From assembly GCA_007922195.1 (NCBI GenBank), contig ML681981.1, positions 12,873,403 to 12,937,402 on the forward strand: 64,000 nucleotides of DNA. Direction: 5' to 3'. The position numbers and the translations under genes are program-made. Positions 44,362 to 55,808 of the stretch are shown one piece after another. Within the stretch, counting starts at the first letter, position 1, and every line of letters begins with the position of its first letter. Origin of the DNA: Podocnemis expansa (taxonomy: Eukaryota > Chordata > Testudines > Podocnemididae). A model generated the notes under the pieces. That model did no database searches, had not been told where the DNA came from, and worked only from the letters and a program-made list of their open reading frames with translations.

Positions 44362-45163
44362 ATGAGCCGCCAAAGGGGAAGGACGTGCCTTGGCCCGCTC
44401 CTGACCCCAGCCCGCCTTATGGGGAAGCTGGGCTCTGGCCACCTGACCTGGGCCCACAGGTCTGGCGGGGTCCGCCTGCGGCTGGAAGCTGTCACTCAGG
44501 TTTGGGTCCACCCCCGGCCCGCAGGGAGAGCGGCTGCCAGCAAGACAGGTAGGGGCCCCGCCGCCCTCCTGCAACTTGGAGGAGCTGCCCCTGGCTGCTG
44601 GGAGCCCCGAGTCTCCACCCACCTCGTGTGACCTGGAGGAGTTGCCACTGTTGGAGGAGCTTGGTGGACTCCCTGACCTGCCACCCCCAGATGAGATGGA
44701 AGGCTTCTATAATCTACCCCTGGGGGATTACCCCGAAGACCCACCAGACAAGATACGGCGGGAACGCGAGGCCAGGGGTAGCCCCGGGGAGTGCGGGCTG
44801 CAGCCCTCGACAGGGAGTCACATCTCAGGGACAGCGTGTTGTGGTTTGGACCCCACTGGCCCCTGTGCTGAGGCCTCAGGCCCTATAGAGCCCACTTCAG
44901 GGTTGGCGTGTTGCAGTTCGGACCCCGCTGACCCCTGCACCAAGGCCTCCAATCTGCTAGGGCCTACCTCAGGGTTGGTGTGTTGCAGCCTGGACCCTGC
45001 TAACCCCTGTATGGAGGCCTCAGCCCCCGTTGGGGACCTTGGCTGGGACGCAGGGGATCTGTGCAACCCCATACCATTGTTGACCCTGACCCCTGCCCTA
45101 TGCCACCTCTCGGGTCGTGACCCCAGGAGGCAGCTGTGTACTTCTCCTTCTCTAAGTGACTGA
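44362..45163 (+). CDS. Unrecognised repeat-containing acidic ORF(s) downstream of the TATA box
   Basis: Not identified. A short frame starts at the ATG 44362 (MSRQRGRTCLGPLL), followed by a possible splice donor ACAG|GTAGGG at 44549. A second frame, open from before 44576 to the TGA at 45161-45163, has no ATG start of its own. It encodes an acidic Leu-rich part (DLEELPLLEELGGLPDLP, MEGFYNLPLGDYPEDPPDKI) and then three 24-residue repeats of the form SGxxCCxxDPxxPCxEAS (44825, 44897, 44969). No signal peptide or known domain is seen. It could be an accessory protein of an LTR-type element or a decayed gene fragment. Coding status is uncertain. Confidence 0.4.
44825..45038 (+). repeat. Three 72-bp in-frame tandem repeats
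   Basis: Unit starts are at TCAGGG 44825, 44897 and 44969. Each unit is 72, 72 and about 70 bp and keeps the CC..LDP..PC..AS pattern at protein level. Confidence 0.85.
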
Positions 45164-45289
45164 ACTGACACTGTGAAACTTTCACCCTGCCAAGAGGCAG
45201 AAGACTTGGTGATCCTGCCCCATGAGGGGCTGGGAACCTGAGCAAGCTGCCCCTCCCCCTCAGAAGGGTGGGCAGTTTACTTACACTTG

Positions 45290-47150
45290 GGCATGGATGT
45301 GCATTGCTAGCATTAGTTTATCATAGGGTAGGGCAATGTTATATTAGCAGAGGAGCCAATGGTAGCATAATTCATATATCTTTTACTTCTCTATGCCCCC
45401 TTTAAAACTTTCCCCATAAGTGGAGCATTCACTGGAAACTGTTTTAAAAGGGAGTACAAAGGCAACAGAACACTTTGGCTATCCAAAGGCAAACATAACT
45501 CACAAACTAACAGTCAGGAAAACCAAAACAAAATTTGAGTTTTCAAATTGCAATATAAAGGAACAGACATACCCAATAAAATCTGATAGAATGTACTAAA
45601 GGGAACAGTCCTGCATTGTCAGAGAGCTAGATAGATGATTCAGTATGCCTTGTCTCACATCAAATAAGGTGATCGTTAAATATTGCTTAATTTAATATAA
45701 ATAATAAATAAAATTTTGCATAAAATTGTATTTCAGTATTGTGACATGGAAGTGGTCATTTGAGTTTTTGATAACTTCCAGGTGTAGTTATGTTAAAATC
45801 AGCATTTGTTTCCAGACAGTATGTGTGTTAGATTCTTTATCATCAGCCTGTAATGGATTGTTTAGCCTTGGTGAGTGGTCCGAATTATAATTAGTATATC
45901 AGAGTTATAATGTAATAAATGGTCTGAATGAAAGCATAGTGTACAAATATTCTGAAGAAAGGAAACGAGGACACATTTTTTTTTTTGCAAAGCTGAAAGC
46001 TGCTGAGCAGATGTGGAAGGAATTACAGTAAAAGGAACCTCAAATGGCATATAAAACAGGAGCTGCAATTTATTTTGCTTTTATTATTAAATAGAAAAAG
46101 AACACTTTAGTCAGATTCTGTTCCATTTAAAATTATATGGCTATATAGTACTAATGGAACAGAACACAATTATACAAAATTAAAGGATAGGCTAGGTTGT
46201 CTGGGTCTGAATATAAAATTCTATGTATCAATAGAACATATGATTTATGGGTACAGCATGATAAGGTTTTACAAATGTATTTAGAAGTAAAGAATTTAGT
46301 TTCTGCATTCACATTAATTGGCTAAACTGGCAAAGGTCTTCTCTCTGGGGTGAGGAAGAAGAGGTAAAATGGGAAACACGTAGAGCTGTTGATACAAGGG
46401 GAGGATGGGAGATCTTAGTATGGGGGAACATAAAACTCTGCTTGTAGGGGAAATTTTGGAAATTTGGCACGTGGTGGAACAGGAAATAGGGGCACACAAA
46501 GTTCGAGGCAAGAGAGCATCGTGGGAGTTACTGAGTCCCTGAAATAGAGAAGGAAGGGAAGGTGGTACAGAGATTGAGGAATGTAAGGAGCTTCTGGTAG
46601 GTTTGATAAGCTTGTCCTACAGAAGCTACAAAGTGTGCAATCCCCTATTTATAAAATAATCTCCTCAGAAGTTGAATTGTTAGCAAATCACAAGATACAT
46701 GAGTTTCATTTTTTGTATGTGATGGCCAGTTGTAAAATTCTAGTTTTTTTTTTTTTCATTTCACTACCAGAGTGCAACATAGTCATTTACATCTTTTGCA
46801 GACTGATTGCTTGGCTAAGTTCACGGAAAGCCCTCATCATGTAAACTCATTTCTCACTACCCATTATGAGTAATTGCACACACTCCCACATTCTCATATT
46901 CTAAACACCTAATCAGCAAATCCCAGTTTTGGAAAAACAATAGGTTAATGGAATCTAGAGCAAAGAATAAATCAGAAAAAAATATGAGCACTATTAAGAT
47001 GTTAAAAGATCTCTTTCACACACTGTTTTCTTTCTGTTGAAATCTTTTGTGGAAAAGCTATTTTAGAATCACAGAAAAAAGTGAAGTGCTATTCATGACC
47101 ACCTTCTTTTTGAATTGCAACATATGATGGAGTGTGCAGCCCACCCACAC
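45290..47150. other. Intergenic, no recognised feature
   Basis: AT-rich DNA without convincing frames or repeats. Confidence 0.5.
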
Positions 47151-47890
47151 TTGTTGATAAAAGGTTAATATAGAGTGAGAATGATTAATTTGAAAGGTCA
47201 TAGTTTAGGGGAATCAGGTGTCTAAATAATCCCCTGACAGAGTGAGGAAATCCAGTTGAGGAAGGAGCTGGGCAAGGTCTATAAAGACAAAAAAGTTAGC
47301 AACCATGGGGGTTGTAGGGAAAGTCTGCAGTCACTTCCGGGGAGAAGTGTTTACAGGCTGCAGAGACAGATAGCCCACAGTTACTCACTGGGAAGAGGGG
47401 AGGCTGGAAAAAACAAGAGAAGGAGAGGAGCAGCAGATGGTAAGAAAAGGGCTCAGGCAAAGACAGTAAAGTCTAGGGGTAAACTTTGGTTGCTGACTAG
47501 AGAGTCCCTGAGCCAGAATCTGGAACAGAGGGTGGGCGTAGGTTCCCCTGCCAATCACTAAGGATCTGGCACCATGCAGCAGTGAGTGGGAAGACTGAGT
47601 GGGAAGATTGACTAAGCCTGAGGCAGTGAATGGGAAAACTGCCTAGCACTGCTGAAGGAAGGCTTTGATATCCTAGAAAGGGAAAAAATACATTGACCTG
47701 GCTGGAGGGTTAAGTCACAATGAAGTTCCTCATGGAGTGGGAGAGGAGCTTCAGAGACTGAGAGAAAAGAATGGAGAGACCATGAGAAGGGTGTTGACCT
47801 TGCACAGCTGATCCCCAGAACAGCTATGAGGAGACACCACCCTAGGGTTGCGTAGAGTGCCCTATCACATAGTGAAATCAATTAACCTGC
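47150..47890. other. Possible LTR-like remnant
   Basis: GGTCTATAAAGACA (about 47276) is a TATA-like site preceded by ATCAGGTGTCTAAATAATCC. It is followed by purine-rich leader-like sequence with no coding signal. It could be an old LTR. No terminal TG...CA or primer-binding site was fixed. Confidence 0.25.
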
Positions 47891-49934
47891 TCTACTGTTC
47901 ATGCTTCATCTCCTGTTCAGAAATTCATTGTTGTATATAGACAGTAATGTGTTTCTTTGACTTTAATCATACTCTTTTAAATGATAGACCATAAATTGTG
48001 GAGCACTGAGTACCAAAACTGAATGAGCCAATAATGGGTTTCTCATACATGTCTCCCAAGTATCAAAAACATTGCTGAATTAATGGATGAATCAAGTGAT
48101 ACCAAGAATGCAATTATATAGTACTTAAGACAAATGGTAGAAACAGAAGAATGCAAGACTAGTAAATGAGAATCAGTTGTATTTAATTATTTATTCTCAC
48201 TGGCAATTCTCTTAATCTAAGAAGAGCTTTGCTCTTAAACTTGAAATTATAGAACACATTCTGCAAACACTCTCATAGATAAGGTCAGCCCCTCAATATG
48301 TCACTTTATAAAGAATTAAGTTTATTTGGCAGTTTCTTTTAACTGTACTAATGTAGGACAGTAGAAGCCATCAAAGCAGTGGACAATGTGAAGTATTTTT
48401 GCAGTGCCACCTCAACTCATATGAGTTAGTTAGTGCCAAACAGAACTGGCTGCAGCACATAATATAGGCTAAGTGTGGGATATGCCACTTATATATTGCT
48501 TTAATAAAAACAGACTCCTTCTTATTGCCAAATTTCAATAAACTAGCAGTTTTAATACATTGTGGAATGTACATCCATTCAATAACTTCTAATGAGAAAA
48601 GCAGAGAACAGTAGTGAGTTGCCATACAAAACAAGATTTAAAAAAAAGTTTAACATAGGCTTAGGCTTTTTTATCACTATATTGTGTCAGCACTACTAAG
48701 ACCTGTCTACACAACAGCTTTCCACTGATGAAACTACTTCTATTGGGAATGAAGGTTCAAAAAATCCTAGTATATACAAGGACTAATTTGTCTTTGAGCT
48801 CTTGTTTGTGGTAGTGTCATAACTGCTGGTCCCAGGAGAATATTATAAAGACAAGGTGGGTGAGGTAATATCTTTTATTGAACCAACTTAAATAGAATCT
48901 TATCTATTTTACCATCAGATGTTGGTCCAATAAAATATACTACCTTACACTTTGATTTTAATCTTTGGGCACCAATCCTAGGCTTCCAAGATGGGATTTT
49001 CCTTGCCCTGATAACTCTTGAGAAGATGTATGCCACACAGACCTTCAAAATGCTCAACACAGAGACCTAAGAAAATTGGGCCGGACTGAGTGGTGATTCT
49101 AGGATACTGTAGGCTTCGTCCTCATGTATACAAAAAGTCTTTTAATTCAGTCATTACATCACTTCTTTTTAAAAAGAATAATGTTGGTTTTATAGCCCTA
49201 AGTTCTCTTTATATTTTGATGCTAAGATACTTGTTTACTACTTATTTAAAGTCTTGCAAAATCTTTGTTTATTTCAGATGTTGGAAACTTATTACAGGAA
49301 AGTCTTTGTCTTTATCTGAAATGTCTCATTTACAGACTTATCCTTCAAGGACAATTTGAGAAGAAACACACAGACAGAAGAAAATTCTATAAAAACTGTG
49401 ATGTGTAAATATGTAACAAAGTGTTATCTGGTTATGGTCATTAAATTATAAAAATAACACCATAAGAAGCTCATTAGATTGCAGAACTGAACAGCAAAAG
49501 GGCAGAAGTCCAATCATTCTTCCACTGGAATTGCTGGGAAAACTTCCACTGAATCACATCATGGAATCAGATCACAAAAAGAGAGAATTTGAATTCAAAT
49601 TGTATCTTTTCTTTTGTGCAAAGGAATATTTTCTCAAAACAGAACCTAGTGGATTTCAACAGCAATCTGTTCCTTTTTATGAAGATGCTGTAATGATCCA
49701 AGATAAAGCTTAATATTAAAGAACAACAAAATAGATTAATTTCCACCAAAACTATATTGTTTACAAAGCTATTGCCCAGCACCTTGGCATCCAGGCTTCT
49801 TAGAACAATTAAAACAAAAGCAAAATGTATTAACATTAAAATAATACTTATGTGTGGCTTACTTAGCAGTTATCCTCAAAAACTCATGAAGATGACAGAT
49901 CTTCTAGAGGACTTGAAGGTAGTGTCCATCTATA
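47891..49934. other. Intergenic apart from the inverted-repeat element near 48.9 kb
   Basis: AT-rich. A fragment at 48698 (GACCTGTCTACACAACAGC) looks like one end of a TCTACAC-family element. Nothing else was recognised. Confidence 0.45.
48851..48960. mobile_element. Inverted-repeat element (AGGTGGGTGAGGTAATATC family), partial
   Basis: GGTGGGTGAGGTAATATCTT and TTATTGAACCAACTT are partly mirrored by TTGGTCCAATAAAATATACT and ACCTTACAC. This resembles a widespread reptile inverted-repeat family. Ends are not resolved. Confidence 0.5.
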
Positions 49935-50421
49935 AAAAGAATCAACTTAACAGTTTTCTTTGACAAGGTAGCGAGGTTTGTGACTGGGTGGAAATGTTGT
50001 GCTATATCTTGATTTTTAGCAAGTTTTTTAATACTGTCTCACATGACCTTCTCAAACTGTCTAGGGGAAAGACAGTCTAAGTGGCGCTACTATAAGGTGG
50101 GTGCATAACTAGATGGAAAACCATTTCTGAAGAGTAGTTATTGATGATTCACAGTCAAGCTGGAAGAGCATATTGAATGTGACCCTGCGGGGACTCGTCC
50201 TGGGTCTGGTTCCGTTCAATATCTTTCTAAATTATTTAAATAATGGCATAGAGAATATATTTACAAAGTTTGGAGACAATACCATGCTCGGAGGAGTTAG
50301 GATTAAAATTCAAAATGATCTGGAGAAATTGTCTGAATTAAACAGGACGAAATTCAGTAAGGACAAAATATCCTACTTAGGAAGGTAGCAATTAAGTGCA
50401 CACACAAAAGAATGGGGAAAT

Positions 50422-51036
50422 GACTTCCCAGGCAGCAGGAGCATCACTGGCACTGGGCACAGGGGACATGGGCCCTTGGGGTTCAGGGCACTATCTGGGA
50501 CACCAAGCTCCAGCATGGCTGACACAGAAAGCCTGTGCCTGCCCTGAGCTCACTCATGTGCTGGAGCTTTTGACTCAAGATAGACTGCAGGAGAAGAGGA
50601 GAGAAATTTAAATTCCCCTCCTCTCTCAAATAAGCAGGGAGTAGGGGCAGTGGCTTGCGATGGGCCCTGGCTCGGGTTGCTGGAGCTTGGCACCCAGGGC
50701 CCGGTGACACCATGGCAAGCCAACTTGGGGCTAGGGTGATGGCAGCTTAGGCCCACTGCTTGGAGACAGATCTAGTGGTGGCTTGGGTCAGTTGCTTGAA
50801 ATCAGGGCCAGCCACATGGCTCAGGCCTACCACATGGAGTTGGGATCTGGCCCCAACCCTGACCAAGGAGTCCAGGCTGGGGTGCTGACTGGCAGTGGCA
50901 GCACAATCTGATCTCAGCCAGGGACCCAGGGCCAGTGGTGGTAGGCACCCAGTTTGGCACCAGTGCTGGATTGGGGCCAGGGGGTGGGACCAGTGTGGCA
51001 AAGGGCAGGGTACAAGTCCTTTCTGCAGGGCAGTTA
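50422..51036. mobile_element. GC-rich insertion in CR1-E
   Basis: It interrupts CR1 between GGGAAATGACT and TGCTAGGAAGGAGCACTGC. Its left part, CAGGAGCATCACTGGCACTG (from 50436), matches the end of the CAGGGGCGTCGCTGG hAT family. A matching right end was not found, so it may be truncated or composite. Confidence 0.5.
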
Positions 51037-52137
51037 TGCACATGCTAGGAAGGAGCACTGCAGAAAAGAATCTGAGATTTAAAATGGGTCAGCAGCTAAA
51101 TAAGAGTCAATAATGTAATACTCTTGGGGGGAAAAAAGAAGGAAACATCATTCTGGGATGTATCAGCATTACTATTCTAAGCAAGACATAGAGTAGAGTT
51201 TCTTCAGGCTGATGCAGTCTCAACTGGATTATTGTGTCCAGTTCTGGCCACCATATTTCAGGAAAGGGGTGGAGAAATAGGTCCAGAGGAGAGCAACAAA
51301 AATTAGTAAAAGTCTAGAAAACACAGTATATGGGAAATGATTGAACAAATTAGGTTTGTTTAGTCTGGAGCAGTGGATAACAGTTTCCAAGTACATAAAA
51401 AGGTTTCTACAAGGAGGAGGGCATTTTTTGGTATCTGAGGACAGAGCAAGAAGCAGTGGAATTAAATTGCAGCAAGCGAGGGAGATTTAGGCTAGATATT
51501 TAGGAATTGTTCCCTAATTGTCAGCATAGTTAAACACTGTAACAAATTACCTAGGGTAGTTGTGGAATTGCTGTCATTGGTGGCTGTTAATAACAAGATT
51601 GACCAGGGGTTGTCGACCCCTGGCACCAGTGCCAAAAATGGCTTGAGTGCTGCTCAGGCTCCCCCGTTCTCCCAGCACTGTGTGGCTGGCAAGAGCTGCG
51701 TGCTGCAGCTCCAGGCCCGTGGTGGCTGAGCTGCCCTGCTGGGGAGTGCGGCCAACAGGGAGAAAAAAGCCATGGTGTATGGCTTCTGGCCCTCTGCTGG
51801 CCCTGCCCCCTGCTGGGAAGGGCAGGAGGGGAGCGGGGTGGGTTGGCCCACTGGCTTCTGGCTCTGACCAGAAGCAGCCCACCAGCAGGGGAGAGAGGTG
51901 GCTCTGGCCAGGACCTGGAGGCCACAGGGCAAGAGGTGGCCCTGGCTGGGACATGGAGGCTGCCTGCTGGCGGGGGTGAGAGGTGGCCCCGGATGGGACC
52001 CAGACGCTGTTGAGCGAAAGGCAGCCCCGGCCCTGAACTGCAGGCCTGGCTCTGCCCCCTTTTGGCCCCACCTCCAGAGCCTGCAGAGGGTGCAGTGGGC
52101 AGGAATGGCACAGGAGCTGACAAAGGTTGCTGATGGC

Positions 52138-52444
52138 AGAGGCGTCGCTGGCCTGGGGAGGGACCCGGGGCACGGGGCCAGACCCCACCCCCAGCCTGCA
52201 GGCCCCGCCCCCTGGCCAGGGACAGGGACTGGTGCCGCCACAGGCGGCTAGGCACCGCATCCCCGGCCAGGGCCAGAAGCAGCTGCAGGAGGCCGGGCCC
52301 CGCATCCATGGCCACAGATGGGGCCGCCGTGGCCGCCAGCAGCTGGGCCCCAGATCTCTGGCCCGATTGGTCCGGAGATCCGGGGCTCCAGTGCTGGGGT
52401 TCGGGGCATGTGCCCTGGGGTTTCCAGCACCAGCAACGCCTCTG
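52138..52444. mobile_element. hAT MITE, CAGGGGCGTCGCTGG family, copy 2
   Basis: The ends CAGAGGCGTCGCTGG and CCAGCAACGCCTCTG are flanked by GCTGATGG (52130-52137) and GATGATGG (52445-52452), a 7/8 duplication. The length is 307 bp and it is inverted relative to copy 1 at 25995-26385. Confidence 0.88.
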
Positions 52445-52796
52445 GATGATGGGATTAAAGTATAATTTGGGGGTCTTGGAACACTCCTGCATGAGTGGGC
52501 TTCCCGGACCCCAGCTGCTGCTGCCCCCACATGCCAGCGCCCCAACCCCTGCCCCAAATAAACCTCCACAGCACAAGTGGGGCTGCCCCTGCACTTACCG
52601 GCAGTGGTGCGGTTGGTGAGGTGGGGGCAGTAGGCCTCGGGTCAGGGTGGCAGCGCAGCTAGGGAGGAGGCTGCAGGCCCTAGGTTGGGGTGGGGCATGG
52701 AAGAGGAAGGGTTTGGGACTGGGCTTGTGCCGCCCAGTAATGCCTCTGGCCCCTGCCCCTGCCTGCCAGAATGTGGTGGAATGCTGCTCTAGGGCC

Positions 52797-52839
52797 TTCT
52801 ATTTTTAGGGGCCCAGCGTTTGGGCCCCTAAAAATAGAA
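52797..52839. repeat. Perfect hairpin, 19-bp arms and 5-nt loop
   Basis: TTCTATTTTTAGGGGCCCA (52797-52815) and its exact reverse complement (52821-52839) are separated by GCGTT. Further partial copies of the same arm follow to about 52960. Confidence 0.95.
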
Positions 52840-53123
52840 CGTAGAACCAGAACACTGCATTCCAGGGCCCACTATTTTTAAATGATGGGCCCCATAATGC
52901 AGCATTCTGGTTCCATCTTCTATTTTTAGGGGCCCTGGAATGCTGAGCCCCTAAATAGTGGGCCCCAAAATGGCGTTCCACTGCATTCTGGCTTACTTTA
53001 ACCCCTGTTCGCTGACTCCTGATTTAGGCAAACATGTGTCAGGGGTGGTCTAGTTATTGCTTGAATGTTATCGAGTGCCTTGTGTGGGGGGTACTGGATT
53101 AGATGACCTACTGAGGTTCCTTT

Positions 53124-53959
53124 GGCTATGTCTACACTAGCAAATTAGCTCAGATTAAGGAGGCTTAATCTGGACTAATTTTGTCCCAGTCTACACCAAC
53201 GTTCCCTCTAAGGGGAGAGGGCAGCTGAGCAACGCCTGTTGCTCGCTGCGCTCCCCCCCTGCCCCCCATGGGGCCCGCTGCGCAGCCCCCCCCCCACTCC
53301 CGGCGGCATCCCCCCCGCTCCCAGCATCGCCCCCCTGCTCCTGACATCACCCCTCCCGGCATCACCCCCCTGTTCCCAGCAGCAGCCCCCCCCCAGCCCC
53401 CACAAACTTACCTTGGGGCTGGACTCAAGCGGCAGGGCCAGCCCTAACTCCTGGGCCAGAGAAGCTCTACGGAGCATGTCCAGATTTTCAGGGCATGCTC
53501 TGTTAGAGCTTCTCTGGGCAGGAGTTTTCAAAACTCCCTGCTCCACAGGAGCTCTATTGAGGGACTCACTGCCGGCAGCTTTCCCTGTGCTGGCGGCTGT
53601 GGCGGGCTGCGCTGCAGCGCGCCAGCGCAGCTTACAGAGAACATTGGTCTACACTAGGTTTTGGCTAGTTTGAACTACAAAATGTTTTAGTTTGAGCAGT
53701 AAGTTTGAACTAGCCGCTTAGTTTGAATTTTAGTGTGAACTAGTATGATATAGACATGCTAGTTTGAACTAAGCAATTAGTTTGAACTAACTTTTAGTTT
53801 GAACTAGCAGTGCTTTTTTAGTTTGAACTAAAAAGTGAGTTTGAATTTAAAAAATGCCCCTAGTTTGAACTAAACCACTGCAGTTAGTTCGAACTAACCC
53901 GGAACTGCTTAGTTCGGACTAAGCAAGTTCAAACTAAAATTTCTAATGTAGACATAGCC
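53124..53959. mobile_element. PIF/Harbinger-like MITE with palindromic array, inserted in CR1-E
   Basis: The terminal repeats GGCTATGTCTACACTAG and TAATGTAGACATAGCC are flanked by TTT on both sides. Removing the element with one TTT leaves a continuous CR1 3' end, so the duplication is 3 bp, as in PIF/Harbinger. Its right part (53660-53950) is an array of about fourteen TAGTTYGAACTA-like palindromes. Confidence 0.8.
53197..53646. mobile_element. hAT-like MITE, TTCCCTCTAA family, copy 3, nested
   Basis: The ends CAACGTTCCCTCTAAG and CTTACAGAGAACATTG have a perfect 8-bp duplication GTCTACAC (53189-53196 and 53647-53654). It sits inside the Harbinger-like element. The interior is C-rich. Confidence 0.88.
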
Positions 53960-53990
53960 TTTGAGTCCTATAGTTCTGTGGAATGGGAAT

Positions 53991-54381
53991 CCCATTAGGA
54001 TAACTAAAGAAAATGTGACTATGAGAGATTGCAAGAGAAAGCAGGTTCAGAAGCATAGGCCCTCCAAGGTGAATACCCTTCCACCAGTCAAGCAATAAAA
54101 TGCAAGAATGACCCAATAGATTGAGACAGAGGGAGTGTCTCAGTCTGATGAATCCAAGACCGTGTAGGATATTATCTGCATAATCAACATCTTGAACTGC
54201 ACTTACAAGGAATTGGGTAGCCAGTGCAGAGCACAGAGCATTGATATTGAGCTAATTTGTTTGTTGGGAAGATCTGAGCACTGAATAATTTTTCTTTATG
54301 TTAAAGCCCTGGCTGTCAGAGGTGAGAAAAGAACAGTCTTTATGCAAAACTGTAAATGAAGAAAGATTCTTTGGAACCATC
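53991..54381. other. Intergenic, no recognised feature
   Basis: Unique-looking DNA between the CR1-E end and the next hAT element. Confidence 0.5.
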
Positions 54382-54525
54382 CAGTGCTTTTTTTGTAATG
54401 ATATCTAGGGATATGGAGTACTGGTACCTGTTTCATCAGCCCTGCTAGCCAGCTGGGGGGGGGGGGGGGCAGCAGGGGAAAAGGAGAGTACAGTCTTTTT
54501 GTTTTTTTAAACAAAAAAAGCACTG
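54382..54525. mobile_element. hAT-like MITE of 144 bp
   Basis: Perfect 15-bp terminal repeats CAGTGCTTTTTTTGT and ACAAAAAAAGCACTG. Flanks GAACCATC and GAAATAGC agree at 5/8. An internal poly-G run lies near 54456-54470. Confidence 0.75.
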
Positions 54526-55623
54526 GAAATAGCTATCAAGAGAAACAGATCTAAAAATAAAGTTAAAATACTGTTCAACAAGATTAATCACGTGAGTTGG
54601 AAGACATAATGAGATTATACAAATATAGATGCTTCAAATTAGCTCAGATCAATCAAACTTTATTATTACAGACACTTTGAGCAACATTGACTGCCTGTTA
54701 AATTTTAATGTAATTCAGTAGATTGGTAATTTGTAACCATATTTTTAGGCCACCAAAAGGAATTTACTTGCAGAGAATGGGATATTATGCCATTGAGAGC
54801 AAACTTACATCTGACACTCTGTATGGGAAAGTTTATAAGGTTATTGGATTGGCCTCTCAAGATCAAAGGCTTTAATACATAGCCTTATCACCTTGATCTA
54901 CCATAGCCATCACTCTTTAAGTGATTTTTGTGCACGACTCATGGCACCAATGTCTATATGAATTAACATACCAAAAGATTTGTCTTCCATGTATGAATTA
55001 AAATAATTTCTGATTTTACAGAGAGCTACAGACAATCTCAGAAAAATAGTGGAGTTCCTTTTTCATTATTAGCAATTGTGTAGTTGTAAAATAAGATGAA
55101 TTAAAAGATCATATACTTAAAATGCTTGTAATAAATCCAACAGTCTTGAATTGTAATTTTGTAAGGATCATTTCTTCAAGATTTTGAAAATCTGTATTCT
55201 AAACAATATCTAATAAGGGAAGCAACTTCATGGAATAATGTAGAGAAAATATGTTAATAGAAGCACAGAGAAGTAATAAAATTAAAATAACAAATGCATT
55301 GGCTTGGCTCTTCAAAGGTAGTTGAGTGCCAAGTAAATTCGAGGATCTGGACCATAGGGCCTGATTTCTCATTTAATAGGTTTAAATGTGGAATAACTCC
55401 ATTTAATTCAAAAGTAGTATAAGCAAGAACAATGTGAAGATGATAATGTCAGTTTAAAGTTATTATCCTTACTAGAAATGTTCAGTGTTAATTTGAAAAC
55501 AAGGTTTCTCTTTACTAACTATTCAGGAGGATCTCTGATTTCTTCTATTATCACAGATTTTACAGGTGGCTTGACTATACGAGGCTACTTTACAGGAGGC
55601 ATATAACTGTTAAGCCAAGAAAG
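54526..55623. other. Intergenic, no recognised feature
   Basis: AT-rich DNA. Confidence 0.5.
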
Positions 55624-55808
55624 CAGTGGTTTTCAAAATTTTTTTCTCAGGATGCAGTTGAATGAAATCATTTATGTCTCCAACCCAAAAATTTCATCTT
55701 TCAACAATGCACTCTAGTCTTGTGGTGCAGCAGCAGGGGTGCTGTGACCCAGTACCTAAGGGTCTGCAACTCCGTACTGGATCCAAACCCGTTGATTGAA
55801 AACCACTG
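55624..55808. mobile_element. hAT-like MITE (CAGTGGTTTTCAA ends)
   Basis: Terminal repeats CAGTGGTTTTCAA and TTGAAAACCACTG, flanks CAAGAAAG and CAACAGAG (6/8). The length is 185 bp. Confidence 0.8.

Larger units (their letters stand above)
51604..53021. mobile_element. hAT-like element of 1.4 kb inserted in CR1-E
   Basis: The ends CAGGGGTTGTCGACC and GTTCGCTGACTCCTG are inverted repeats (about 11/15). Removing the segment rejoins CR1 sequence (AACAAGATTGAC with GGCAAACATGTGTCAGGGG). The left end resembles the vertebrate CAGGGGTCGGCAACC-type hAT family. It contains the hAT MITE at 52138-52444 and the hairpin block at 52790-53000. Its GC-rich interior yields 300-codon shadow ORFs without domains. 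Confidence 0.65.
49935..53990 (+). mobile_element. CR1 LINE (CR1-E), old, with nested insertions
   Basis: Plus-strand CR1 ORF2 remnants are recognisable. They include FNIFLNYLNNGIENIFTKF around 50215-50275 and TGGATTATTGTGTCCAGTTC (the LDYCVQFW block) near 51221. The 3' terminus TGGATTAGATGACCTACTGA is at 53095 and continues after an insertion as GAGTCCTATAGTTCTGTGG at 53963. Insertions at about 50422-51036, 51604-53021 and 53124-53959 split it. It is highly diverged. Confidence 0.8.

Noticed and set aside
51574..52594. 331- and 335-codon minus-strand frames
   Set aside because: They cross a hAT MITE boundary and a hAT-like interior of high GC. No protein motif is present.
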